From NCBI GenBank assembly GCA_029851415.1, contig CM056744.1:60349172-60413171 (forward strand): a stretch of DNA of 64,000 nt, given 5' to 3'. The notes below the pieces were generated by a model. It ran no database searches and was not told where the DNA came from. It saw only the letters and a program-made list of their open reading frames with translations. The stretch is from Eretmocerus hayati. Its lineage: Eukaryota > Arthropoda > Insecta > Hymenoptera > Aphelinidae. Positions within the stretch are counted from its first letter, which is position 1, and every line of letters begins with the position of its first letter. Made by a program: the position numbers and the translations under genes. This document shows positions 12,638 to 22,950 of the stretch, piece by piece.

Positions 12638-12970
12638 CTATAACTCACAAATTCGTTTGCGAAGCGAGCACTTCATCCATGAACCAATACATAACTCCGC
12701 TCGAAGAGGCTCTGCACCAATAGAACATCTCAGATCTCGAACGATCAAACCAGCTCTAGAAAATAATCGTTCTACCGGCACAGAGCTTGGCATTATACAA
12801 AGATAGTCACGAGCCATTCGTGCTAAAGTTGGATACGAATTCTCATGAATTTTCCACCATTCTAAGATGTCAATATCATCAGTAGCTCTAGGAGCCTCTA
12901 AATATTTATCTAACTCCGATCGCCAATCCTTCTTAGAACTTTTTTTACAGAAATAAGAATTGAAATTCAA
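12638..12970 (-). pseudogene. hAT transposase C-terminal (hATC) dimerisation domain
   Basis: The 110-residue frame shows the hallmarks of the hATC domain, through which hAT transposases dimerise. A paired tryptophan sits in ILEWWKI (residues 36-42), followed by YPTLARMARDYL, then the block SSVPVERLFSRAG (62-74) and LIVRDLRCSI. The upstream RNase H-like catalytic part and the zinc finger are missing, and the start methionine is arbitrary, so no transposition activity is expected from this copy. It lies inside the 12,281-13,509 element on the minus strand, which sets the element's orientation. Confidence 0.85.
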
Positions 12971-13202
12971 ACGCTTTCACCAGATTTTGCTTTTTTCGAA
13001 GTATTACCCTCTGATTCAAAATCTTCATTGGCAACACGAGAACGCTTCTTTCGAATCATTTCGTATGTATAAATTGTCACTTGATGCTGATGAAACTTGC
13101 GAACAACTGAGTCAACCAGACAGTGTCAGTGTTTACATCTTCTATATATTACCACGGTGTGCTCAGCGTTTATTGAGCTCTCGATCATCCATACTCATTA
13201 GT

Positions 13203-13230
13203 ATGAATGAATGAATGAATGAATGAATCC
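13203..13230. repeat. (ATGA)n microsatellite
   Basis: About six tandem ATGA units lie within the hAT element, close to its right subterminal region. The right arm has no equivalent because it lacks the element. Confidence 0.9.
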
Positions 13231-13529
13231 TAGTATGTACCTACACCAGAGAGATGCTCATACATGTGTGTAGTCCTGCGCGAATCAATTCGCGAATACA
13301 CAGATCCAGCGCTAAGCTCTTTGCACATTGCATTGTAAACGGAATAACACATGGTCTCGGCCGAGACCAGGACGATGCCGAGACCGAGGCCGATACACAA
13401 ATTTGGAAATTCTCCGAGACCGATACCCGATACCAAGACCACTCATATTTTCCGAGACCGATTCCGAGACATGCAAAGTCTTGGAAAGTCTCGTCTCGCG
13501 GCAGCCCTAGTCATTACGCCCTTTGTGCG

Positions 13530-15000
13530 ATTTGACAAAAGGGCGTTAACGCCTTTACGCCCTTTTATCCATAAAATTTTGTGAGCTACGCCCTTTTGCT
13601 CGTGAAATTTTGAGGTTACGCCCTTTTCCCGAATTTTCATCTCTTCATACTAGTTTGACTGACGAGTTGACTGCCATCCAGCTTGCAGTGAATCAAACCA
13701 CTCGAAATATTTGGTATTAGAAGTTTAGAATTGAATTTTCAACGTATACCGTGGAGCCACAAATTATTTAGATTTTGTGAAACAGAGCCCGTTGAGTAAC
13801 GTCGCATTTCACTCATCATTTTTCACCAATGCAAAACCATATTCCATCTCGACAGTATCCAGCGGACCCGTACGTTATTAGGCATTTCATTCATAGAATC
13901 ATCCAGGAAAGTGTTCACACCCCAATGAAATGCCACGGTTAGTCATGAAAAATCAGCGAACAACAATAGCAAGGGTTTCAAAATCATTCGATTGTTGCTC
14001 TCGATATATAGTCGTAGCACTCGCAGGTGAAGAATGATGACGGTCATCGAGCTACCAAAATTCACAAGTATGCTTAACGCGTGTACGAATCGATATACGT
14101 TTTTGAAAACGGGGGTCACCGACGTTTTTTCCGCGTAAAAAAAATCATAAGCATTCAGCTCTTATACACGTGTCCTTACGGGAGAAAACATGGGAAAATT
14201 CAGTAATCTCTAACAAAGAACCCTAGAAATTCCAAAAACTGATAGACTCGCATAAAACCTCGGAGAACACATTAGTACGGCAAAAAATATGTCAAGCCGA
14301 CCAAAATAAGTGACTATCAATGTGACAAACAATGCAACTTCGAGAAACCACCAAAAGCATGCCGATGGTCTTTTGAATCAATTCTCAAATGCTGTTTTTA
14401 ACATCAAAATCGGGCAGAGCGGTTCAGGCCGAAATTATTGATTTTTCATATTCTCGTATAGAATTTTCAACAATTTCTATTGATTAAGCTCTCAGGTGCT
14501 CATTATCAATCCAATTTCTTTGAAAAATGAGGAATTGTGTTGACTTCAAGCGCCAATACGAATATTTTGAAGAATTATTCAATATTCAGTACGATTTTGG
14601 TTTTAATACGAATGAAATTTCAATATCTTTTTTACAGTGTGGGTTGAACAACATCACCGCTATGAAATACCTTCGAGTAGGTGCCCATAAGCATGCTCGT
14701 GAATTCTGGGAGGGATTGGACTTGATTTCGGGACTTGATTCCACTTTTTGTGAAGAAGGAGCGCCGAAATTTGACCCTGTATTCGGAAAAAGGGCGTAAC
14801 TGCATTTCTTGAAATGGCTGTGAAATCCATGAAATCAACTGTAATTCCACGAGGCTTGCACTGATATTTCGAGAATGCTACCTTCTTCGAAATAAATCGG
14901 GCCAACTCGTCCAAATACGCCTCTGGCGGTTTTTATTAAGTTTTTATTGATTTTCTCGAAATGACCCTTTTGTAGTTACGCCCTTTTCCCACGCGCCCCC
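13530..15000. repeat. left-arm block with TTACGCCCTTTT words
   Basis: Words occur near 13,511, 13,550, 13,589, 13,616, 14,788 and 14,975, either strand. The partner in the right arm is 34,041-37,650. The left copy lacks 2.13 kb found on the right: at 14,426 gcggttca is followed by only three bases (ggc) before cgaaattattg at 14,430. The frame at 14,527-14,799 is open in both arms but changes amino acids freely (E to K, R to P), so I treat it as non-coding. Confidence 0.7.
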
Positions 15001-15129
15001 TCAATCGGAGATTGAAGCGGCTCGGCTCAATACCCCATCGGGACCTGTCAGGCATCGCACCAGGACAGAGAAGAAGAATCAGAGAAAGTTAAATACAAAT
15101 GTTTGTGCCATTCTCCAATGACTCGCACA

Positions 15130-16197
15130 CATGAAGTTACGTCTACTGCTGCCGGAGGAATTAATCGGATTAGATCGCATTCTCACAGTGCCGGATAGGA
15201 GCATATCTCTAATGATCCTCCTCGTGAATTCTCTCATGATCGAACATGAATACACCCCAGTGCTCACTATCATAACGAAGCATCCTGGAATCGAAATTGA
15301 TTACACTGCATCGACTGGGGATTGGAAAATCATATCAACTACTTTTTAATAGTTGGTTGAAAAGTTCTCGGACCAGTGATCGACTCGCTTGCTGTGAGTT
15401 CCGACTCACATTTTTCTAAGAGTTTGAGTGATATTCTACGATTCCTCGACATCATCAGAGAGGGAATTGAATAGGATACGGACCAAAGTATGGACGAGGA
15501 TTGCCGAGCACTTGAACGTCGGTCTACTACTGCTGCGAGGTCGGCTCGTCATCTCGGAAAAGTAAATTGAATATCGAATGAAAGAATTTTGCATGGCATC
15601 TACAAAGTACTCACTTCCGTGACAGAGCATCTTGAAATCGAAATCAATCACACTGCATGAACTAGAACATTAAAAAAATCATGACTACTACTACTCGACG
15701 GTTCGATGAGGTCTCTTGGACCATCTACCGATTCTCTGGTGGCTGTGGGTTCCAACTCACATTTTCAAGATAATTTGAACGATATTATACAATTTCTTGT
15801 CGTAATCATCCAGGAAATTTAATACGGATCAAGGTATAGACGAGGATCGCTCGAGCACTTGAACCTCGGTCTACTACTGCTGCAGGGTCGGTTCGTCATT
15901 CACAAAAAGGAAAGCGGAGATCGGATAATTGGACCTGCATGACATGCTTCAGTCTTCATGCTTATAACAGAGCACTTTGGAATAGGAATGGATTACAGCG
16001 CATCAACTGGAAAATTTGGGGAATCATGTCAACTACTGATCGAGGGTGGGTTATTCGGCTCTCGGACCAGTTACAAATTACCCGGCAGCTGTGGGTTCCA
16101 ACTCACAATTTTCCAAGAATCCGAGTGATATCATACGATTTCTCGTCATGATCATGAAACAATTGGGATACGATCGGGGTACGGACAGGGATTGCTC
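15130..16197 (-). repeat. cagtagtagac satellite, left arm
   Basis: This is the reverse-complement orientation of the satellite at 1.7-7.4 kb. The word gtctactactgctg appears near 15,520 and 15,867, with full units between them. It matches 32,844-33,900 in the right arm base for base apart from scattered changes. It is the host sequence into which the foldback element at 16,198 inserted. Confidence 0.8.
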
Positions 16198-19100
16198 TAG
16201 TCAAGTAAGTAAGCCCCGAAAAGACGCTCCCTTTTTGGAGCAACCGGCTAAACTCTTCCAAACCCTCCAAATTTGAGCTCAAATGATAGGAGGTGGCACA
16301 TCCAATAATCAACATCAGCTTTTTCTCATTACTCGAAAACGATCAAATTAAGGAAAAACTACCAAGAGACCTTTTCTTTTCAAAATTGACTCAATTACCT
16401 AGGGAAAATAATTTAAACCCGTTATAAGCAATTTTAGCGAATTCATTTTAACAAATTCGATCATAATTTTGATCAAGAATAACTTCAAAAGGATGCATTT
16501 TACGGGAAAAAGTGAGTGAACCAATTTTGTAGATCGTTTAGTGATCTACATATTACCTCTGAACAAGTTTTCTCGAGAAACCAATATTTCCCATTTCACA
16601 ATGGAAAAACCAAAAAAAGGACGGAAAGATGCATGTTTTTATCGTTTATTTATGCTTTGCCCCAATTTTTGAACAATATTTCTTATTAATGTTGATTATT
16701 GGATGTGCCACCTACCGGCTAAACTCTTCCAAACCCTCCAAATTTGAGCTCAAATGATAGGTGGTACATCCAATAATCAATGTTGATAAGAATTATTGTC
16801 CAAAAATTGGGGCGAGGCATAAATAAACAATAAAAACATGCATTTTCCCGTCCTTCTTTCGGTTTTTCCATTATAAGTCGGAAAATATTGGTTTTTCGAG
16901 AAAACTTGTCCAGTAGTAATTTGTAGATCTTCTAACGGTCTACACAATTCGTTCATACATTTTTTCCCGTGAAATGCGTATTTTTGGAGTTACTCTTGAT
17001 TTAAGTTATAGTCGAATTCGTTTGAATAAATTTGCCAAAATTGTTCATAACGGGCACAAATTATTCTTCCTAGGTATTTGAGTCAATTTTGAAAAGAAAA
17101 GGTCTCATGGTATTTTTTCCTAAGTTTGATCGTTTTCGAGTAATGAGAAAAGCAAATTTCGCGACTTCTAACCCTCAATACGGTGCTTTCATGACAGCAA
17201 TTTGACTTGGAAGTTGCGAAATCTGCTTTTTCTCATTACTCGAAAACGATCAAATCAAGGAAAAAATACCGAGAGACCTTTTCTTTTCAAAATTGACTCA
17301 ATTACCTAGGGAAAATAATTTAAACCCGTTATAAGCAATTTTAGCGAATTTATTTGAACAAATTCGATCATAACTTTGATCAAGAATAACTTCAAAAGGA
17401 TGCATTTTACGGGAAAAAGTAAGTGAACCAATTTTGTAGATCGTTTAGAGATCTACATATTACCTCTGAACAAGTTTTCTCGAAAAACCAATATTTCCCA
17501 TTTCACAATGGAAAAACCAAAAAAAGGACGGAAAGATGCATGTTTTTATTGTTTATTTATGCTTTGCCCCAATTTTTGAACAATATTTCTTATTAATGTT
17601 GATTATTGGATGTGCCACCTACCGGCTAAACTCTTCCAAACCCTCCAAATTTGAGCTCAAATGATAGGTGGCACATCCAATAATCAATGTTGATAAGAAT
17701 TATTGTCCAAAAATTGGGGCGAGGCATAAATAAACAATAAAAACATGCATTTTCCCGTCCTTCTTTCGGTTTTTCCATTATAAGTCGGAAAATATTGGTT
17801 TTTCGAGAAAACTTGTCCAGTAGTAATTTGTAGATCTTCTAACGGTCTACACAATTCGTTCATACATTTTTTCCCGTGAAATGCGTATTTTTGGAGTTAC
17901 TCTTGATTTAAGTTATAGTCGAATTCGTTTGAATAAATTTGCCAAAATTGTTCATAACGGGCACAAATTATTTTTCCTAGGTATTTGAGTCAATTTTGAA
18001 AAGAAAAGGTCTCATGGTATTTTTTCCTAAGTTTGATCGTTTTCGAGTAATGAGAAAAGCAAATTTCGCGACTTCTAACCCTCAATACGGTGCTTTCATG
18101 ACAGCAATTTGACTTGGGAGTTGCGAAATCTGCTTTTTCTCATTACTCGAAAACGATCAAATCAAGGAAAAAATACCGAGAGACCTTTTCTTTTCAAAAT
18201 TGACTCAATTACCTAGGGAAAATAATTTAAACCCGTTATAAGCAATTTTAGCGAATTTATTTGAACAAATTCGATCATAACTTTGATCAAGAATAACTTC
18301 AAAAGGATGCATTTTACGGGAAAGAGTAAGTGAACCAATTTTGTAGATCGTTTAGAGATCTACATATTACCTCTGAACAAGTTTTCTCGAAAAACCAATA
18401 TTTCCCATTTCACAATGGAAAAACCAAAAAAAGGACGGAAAGATGCATGTTTTCATTGTTTATTTATGCTTTGCCCCAATTTTTGAACAATATTTCTTAT
18501 TAATGTTGATTATTGGATGTGCCACCTACCGGCTAAACTCTTCCAAACCCTCCAAATTTGAGCTCAAATGATAGGTGGCACATCCAATAATCAATGTTGA
18601 TAAGAATTATTGTCCAAAAATTGGGGCGAGGCATGAATAAACAATAAAAACATGCATTTTCCCGTCCTTCTTTCGGTTTTTCCATTATAAGTCGGAAAAT
18701 ATTGGTTTTTCGAGAAAACTTGTCCAGTAGTAATTTGTAGATCTTCTAACGGTCTACACAATTCGTTCATACATTTTTTCCCGTGAAATGCGTATTTTTG
18801 GAGTTATTCTTGATTTAAGTTATAGTCGAATTCGTTTGAATAAATTTGCCAAAATTGTTCATAACGGGCACAAATTATTTTTCCTAGGTATTTGAGTCAA
18901 TTTTGAAAAGAAAAGGTCTCATGGTATTTTTTCCTAAGTTTGATCGTTTTCGAGTAATGAGAAAAGCAAATTTCGCGACTTCTAACCCTCAATACGGTGC
19001 TTTCATGACAGCACTTTGACTTGGAAGTTGCGAAATCTGCTTTTTCTCATTACTCGAAAACGATCAAATCAAGGAAAAAATACCGAGAGACCTTTTCTTT

Positions 19101-19513
19101 TCAAAATTGACTCAATTACCTAGGGAAAATAATTCAAACCCGTTATAAGCAATTTTAGCGAATTTATTTGAACAAATTCGATCATAACTTTGATCAAGAA
19201 TAACTTCAAAAGGATGCATTTTACGGGAAAAAGTAAGTGAACCAATTTTGTAGATCGTTTAGAGATCTACATATTACCTCTGAACAAGTTTTCTCGAAAA
19301 ACCAATATTTCCCATTTCACAATGGAAAAACCAAAAAAGGACGGAAAGATGCATGTTTTGATTGTTTATTCATGCTTTGCCCCAATTTTTGAACAATATT
19401 TCTTATTAATGTTGATTATTGGATGTGCCACCTATCATTTGAGCCCAAAACTGGAGGGTATGAAAGGATTTAGCCGGTTAGTGAACGAATTCAGGAGCTT
19501 ACTTACTCGACTA
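16198..19513. mobile_element. foldback element, expanded copy (3.3 kb), 3-bp TSD
   Basis: Terminal inverted repeats begin TAGTCAAGTAAGTAAGC at 16,198 and end with the complement of TAGTCGAGTAAGTAAGC at 19,513. Both flanks read CTC (16,195-16,197 and 19,514-19,516), whereas related satellite sequence reads attgctcgagcac with one CTC. Inside is a tandem of about 907-bp units. Each unit consists of a half A and a diverged half A' in opposite orientation, giving A-A'-A-A'-A-A'-A. The right-arm copy at 32,248-32,843 holds a single A. The length difference, 2,720 bp, equals three 907-bp units. No transposase is present and I cannot assign a superfamily. Confidence 0.85.
16320..19450. repeat. 907-bp inverted-dimer tandem array
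   Basis: The phrase ctcattactcgaaaacgatc recurs at about 16,323, 17,230, 18,136 and 19,043. Between these lies the opposite-orientation half containing gatcgttttcgagtaatgag near 17,125, 18,032 and 18,940. A spacer with ttcgcgacttctaaccctc closes each unit. Units are almost identical to one another, while A and A' within a unit differ clearly, so unit amplification is more recent than the A/A' split. Confidence 0.88.
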
Positions 19514-19861
19514 CTCGAGCACTTGAACCTCGGTCTACTACTGCTACAGGGTTCGCTCGTCATATCCGAATAAGATTGAATGTTGAATGTCGAGTGGAGG
19601 GATTCGCGTGTCACTGCCCTCCCCAGTCCTTACGCTCGTAATGGAGTATATTGGAATCTAAATCGACTACAAAATCATGTCTACTACTGCTCGAGGGTTG
19701 GTTGTTCAGTTTTTGGACCAGTTATACGGATTGTCTGATGGCCATGGTTACCAACTAACAATTTCTCGAGAATTTCCGCGATATTCTTCGACTCCTCTCC
19801 ATGATCATAGATCGCGCAATGTTCATAGAGGGAATTGAATGAGGATCCATGTGTGGAGGAG

Positions 19862-20231
19862 TGTTTATGTAGCACCGATCAAATAATGTCCGCGACAGCA
19901 CACATACATTCACGCACACATTAGCTCAGCCGTCAAGTGACATCAGACGCTCAACCGACAGTAGAGACGCTCAACCGACAGTAGATACGCTCAACCGGCA
20001 GTAGAACCGCCGTCTGCCGTATATCTATAGACATTCAGCCGCTTGGCTATAGGCCTCCTGCTCTGCTCCGGTTCGGGCAGTCTTCATGTGGATCGCGAAC
20101 AAGCCGCACACTCTCCACCACCTCGAGCATGTATTAAGTTTGCTCAATATATCTGTTCGCTGAAAATCATTAATTCGCATTCCTCCTGTCACGAGTAACC
20201 TGGATCCCAAACCCCAACACCGGCGAAAACA
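19862..20231 (+). repeat. BEL-A 5' LTR
   Basis: It begins TGTTTATGTAGC and ends GGCGAAAACA, the TG...CA form of LTRs. It contains three tandem copies of a 20-bp word, gacgctcaaccgacagtaga (last copy with one change), around 19,947-20,007. Confidence 0.94.
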
Positions 20232-20233
20232 TT

Positions 20234-20251
20234 TGGTCCTTCGAGCCGGAT
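20234..20251 (+). promoter_or_regulatory. BEL-A primer binding site (tRNA-Tyr type)
   Basis: TGGTCCTTCGAGCCGGAT lies two bases after the LTR. It is the exact complement of the conserved 3' end of animal tRNA-Tyr including CCA, as known for that tRNA. It would prime minus-strand DNA synthesis. Confidence 0.85.
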
Positions 20252-21326
20252 CCAGGTGCTTGTGCGGGGAGGTTGCATGATTCGTGGTGATGGACGAACG
20301 CGTGGTGCAAATTCCATAGTGCGGAGCTCATTTGCGGTTGTGAAGCATTCTATCACATACCGACTATGATACGGTGAGCTGAAGTGTGCAAGTTTGTTGT
20401 GCAAGTTGAAAGTTTGCGATCCATGCATTTTGTGGGAAGTTAATGGCATAATCAAGCCATCGCCCATACTACATGCCAGCCATTTTGCCTGCCTCGCTCC
20501 AAACGGCGGATGACGCCAAGCGAGCCACAAAACGAGCGCGTGGCGGCCATTGTGAGAGCCAGCGTCTCGTTCATCGTCGAAGCAGCTAGCAGAGTAGAAA
20601 GCGGCGCCACATCATCGGTCATCACGTTCCTGCGCAGTATCAACGGTCGCGAAGCGTTCGCGACAGGGTCCAAGGTCATCTACCGGTGAGTGAGTTGTCT
20701 ATCCTTCCTACATTCTTTGGAGGATTGTTTCACTGCCTACCCTTGCCCCTCCCCTCAATCGGTACACTCATATTTAGGTACTGCATCATGCTACGTTTTT
20801 TGATGAATATTTTGAGCTTCTCTTCGTGGTCGGGAGGGTACAGCATATATCTAATCGATATATTCTAACGATCGTAATGCCATTCACATGCTATGAAATG
20901 CTAATAACGCTAGCTGTGTAATGCTATTCATCGATCCTGTAGAAAGCTCATTTTGCGCCTAAAATGTTTGTTTCAAGACCAGTACTAAGGTTTCTTGGAG
21001 TACTCATTTCGCGCTGAGAGTATCTCAAACTATTTTCTTGATTGCCATTCCAACATTCTTCTGAATCTCAAACTATAATTTCTGTTGATTGCATACAGAC
21101 TGCCATTCCAACATTCACCGAAATGTCAAAACCATAATTTCTGTTGATTGTACACAGATTTCCATTCCGACATTTATCGGAATGTCAGTGCAATAGTGTC
21201 ACCTGAGTATACACGTATAGACGCTCTGACATCGTTTGAATTTTCACTTCGTCTGAATTATTCTACCAGACCAGTAATTCGTTTTGAACGAGTAATTAAA
21301 CGATCATATCCATATCATCATATACG
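20252..21326 (+). other. BEL-A untranslated leader
   Basis: A leader of about 1.1 kb, usual for BEL elements, with a splice-donor-like accggtgagtga at about 20,684. A roughly 63-bp repeat (ccattccaacattc ... ataatttctgttgattg) occurs two to three times at 21,040-21,190. No coding signature is seen. Confidence 0.55.
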
Positions 21327-22064
21327 ATGGATCTTCTTGAAAAACAAGTTAGATTGGAAATCCGCATATCTAGTACGCAGTCCAAAATTGAGAGGCAGCG
21401 TAGACTGGAAACCCGCCTTTCTGATCTTTACATTAATTTCGAAAAATTAGACCAATCGATGAAAACCAAGGCTGCATGTATCTCCCGTATGAAAGGGTTG
21501 AAAGATTATTGGCAAAAATTCCAAGATATAGTACATCTTACTCAGAAGCCAGAAACGTCTGGATTTTGTATTTTCGAAGATTTATTTGATCCCAATTTCA
21601 TCTCCCGATCCCTTAGTAGATTGGGTACGGACCTGTGTCCTTATTCACACGCCGTCCCTTATATTGGAGGATTTAGGGAACCAGGGGTTAGGACAGTGAA
21701 ACATCGCCTAAAGAGGGTAGTGGGAGAAACAATACTCACCTTGGAGGAATTTACAACAGTCCTCGACCAAGCAGAGACATGTATCAACTCCAGGTCTCTC
21801 GTACTCCCCAGTGATGGTCTCTCTGATTCAAATGCCCTAATACCAGCTCATATCAATATATCAGGCAAATCAACTGCCTTGCCCATCGAAAACATGAGTA
21901 CTGGCGACAAGATATTAACTCTTTGCCGCTGGAAAATAATTGCTCAAATTGTCTCACAACCTTGGAACAGTGGGCCCCAGCAACAACGGTATGATCAAGA
22001 TCGAGTCAAGATTGCCCCTGGCTGGATATGTCGTTCATCATATCGACGGCTCCTACGGAGATAA
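21327..22064 (+). pseudogene. fused gag N-terminus / integrase C-terminus of BEL-A
   Basis: This 245-residue open frame joins two normally distant parts of a BEL polyprotein. Residues 1-76 are a charged, coiled-coil-like gag N-terminus with MKGLKDYWQKFQ, similar in style to the start of the gag at 59,219. Residues about 108-220 match the second half of BEL integrase: PYIGGFREPGVRTVKHRL, then LDQAETCINSRS, where E150 would be the glutamate of the D,D,E site, and later RWKIIAQIVSQPWN. The two catalytic aspartates, reverse transcriptase and protease are deleted. The frame is intact across the junction. After residue 220 similarity fades. It cannot support autonomous transposition; whether the fusion is expressed is unknown. 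Confidence 0.8.
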
Positions 22065-22330
22065 CACTCAATCGTCAAGCTCATTGCACCCGACAGAAAA
22101 AGATGAGTAAAATGTGCTTCCGAGTGATTCAGAAGTGAAGTGTACTGAGACAACGATGGATGATTGTTTACTATGTTGATCAATTTTCAATTTTCTATTT
22201 TTGAAATCAAAGATTATTTTCTCTAGGTGAAATTGAATAATAACTATATATTTTTCACAACTAGTGAACCCTTATTTTTCCACACTTTTATGGAATCATT
22301 TGTTTATTTCAATGAAATATATTCTTCTCT

Positions 22331-22343
22331 CGAGGTGGGAGGA
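22331..22343 (+). promoter_or_regulatory. BEL-A polypurine tract
   Basis: CGAGGTGGGAGGA lies directly before the 3' LTR, the expected place for the plus-strand primer. BEL-B has a similar cgaggtgggcggta before its right LTR. Confidence 0.75.
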
Positions 22344-22713
22344 TGTTTATGTAGCACCGATCAAATAATGTCCGCGACAGCACACATACATTCACGCACA
22401 CATGAGCTCAGCCGTCAAGTGGCATCAGACGCTCAACCGACAGTAGAGACGCTCAACCGACAGTAGATACGCTCAACCGGCAGTAGAACCGCCGTCTGCC
22501 GTATATCTATAGACATTCAGCCGCTTGGCTATAGGCCTCCTGCTCTGCTCCGGTTCGGGCAGTCTCCATGTGAATCGCGAACAAGCCGCACACTCTCCAC
22601 CACCTCGAGCATGTATTCAGTTTCCTCAATATATCTGTTCGCTGACAATCATTAATTCGCATTCCTCCTGTCACGAGTAACCTGGATCCCAAACCCCAAC
22701 ACCGGCGAAAACA
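22344..22713 (+). repeat. BEL-A 3' LTR
   Basis: Same length and ends as the 5' LTR. About seven substitutions separate the two (for example tgacatc/tggcatc and cttcatgtgg/ctccatgtga), pointing to a fairly recent insertion. Confidence 0.94.
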
Positions 22714-22718
22714 AGGAG

Positions 22719-22950
22719 GATCGCTCAAGCACTTGAACCTCGGTTCTGCTAATAGTGCTGCACGGACGGTTCGATATCTCGGATTTGTAGATTCAATATC
22801 GAATGAAAAGGAATTCGAATCCATCCCCCAGTACATAGAAATATTTGGAGGCAGAGATGGGTTGGAATCATAAGTAACCTAAATCCCATATAATTTGTAA
22901 AATAAAACTTTGCCTTACAGTATTATATTGTTGGCATTTCAGAGCAACAC
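22719..22950 (-). repeat. satellite remnant next to BEL-A (left arm)
   Basis: Reverse orientation of the cagtagtagac family, containing aatccatcccccagtac, the complement of the block B end word. It pairs with 31,670-31,899 in the right arm. Confidence 0.7.

Larger units (their letters stand above)
12281..13509 (-). mobile_element. hAT-family element, internally deleted, 8-bp TSD
   Basis: Terminal inverted repeats of 17 bp, TAGGGCTGCCGCGAGAC at 12,281-12,297 and its exact complement at 13,493-13,509, are flanked by the 8-bp direct repeat GTCATTAC (12,273-12,280 and 13,510-13,517). The right palindrome arm holds a single GTCATTAC complement at 37,651-37,658, an empty site. Both ends carry many subterminal ccgagacc/ggtctcgg words, as expected for hAT transposase-binding sites. 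The only coding remnant is the C-terminal dimerisation domain, so the 1.23-kb element is non-autonomous. It inserted after the inverted duplication formed. Confidence 0.92.
19857..22718 (+). mobile_element. BEL/Pao LTR retrotransposon BEL-A with 5-bp TSD, internally deleted
   Basis: Two 370-bp LTRs (19,862-20,231 and 22,344-22,713) bound a 2.1-kb interior. AGGAG flanks both sides (19,857-19,861 and 22,714-22,718). The palindrome's right arm carries the uninterrupted site with one CTCCT at 31,900-31,904. A tRNA-Tyr-type primer site follows the left LTR and a purine tract precedes the right LTR. Most of gag, protease, reverse transcriptase and RNase H is deleted, leaving one fused frame. The LTRs differ at about 7 of 370 positions by my count. 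It inserted after the inverted duplication. Confidence 0.95.

Noticed and set aside
14527..14799. Conserved 90-codon gene present in both arms
   Set aside because: The arms are nearly identical anyway, and the few differences change amino acids; it overlaps a dispersed repeat also seen at 9.75 kb.
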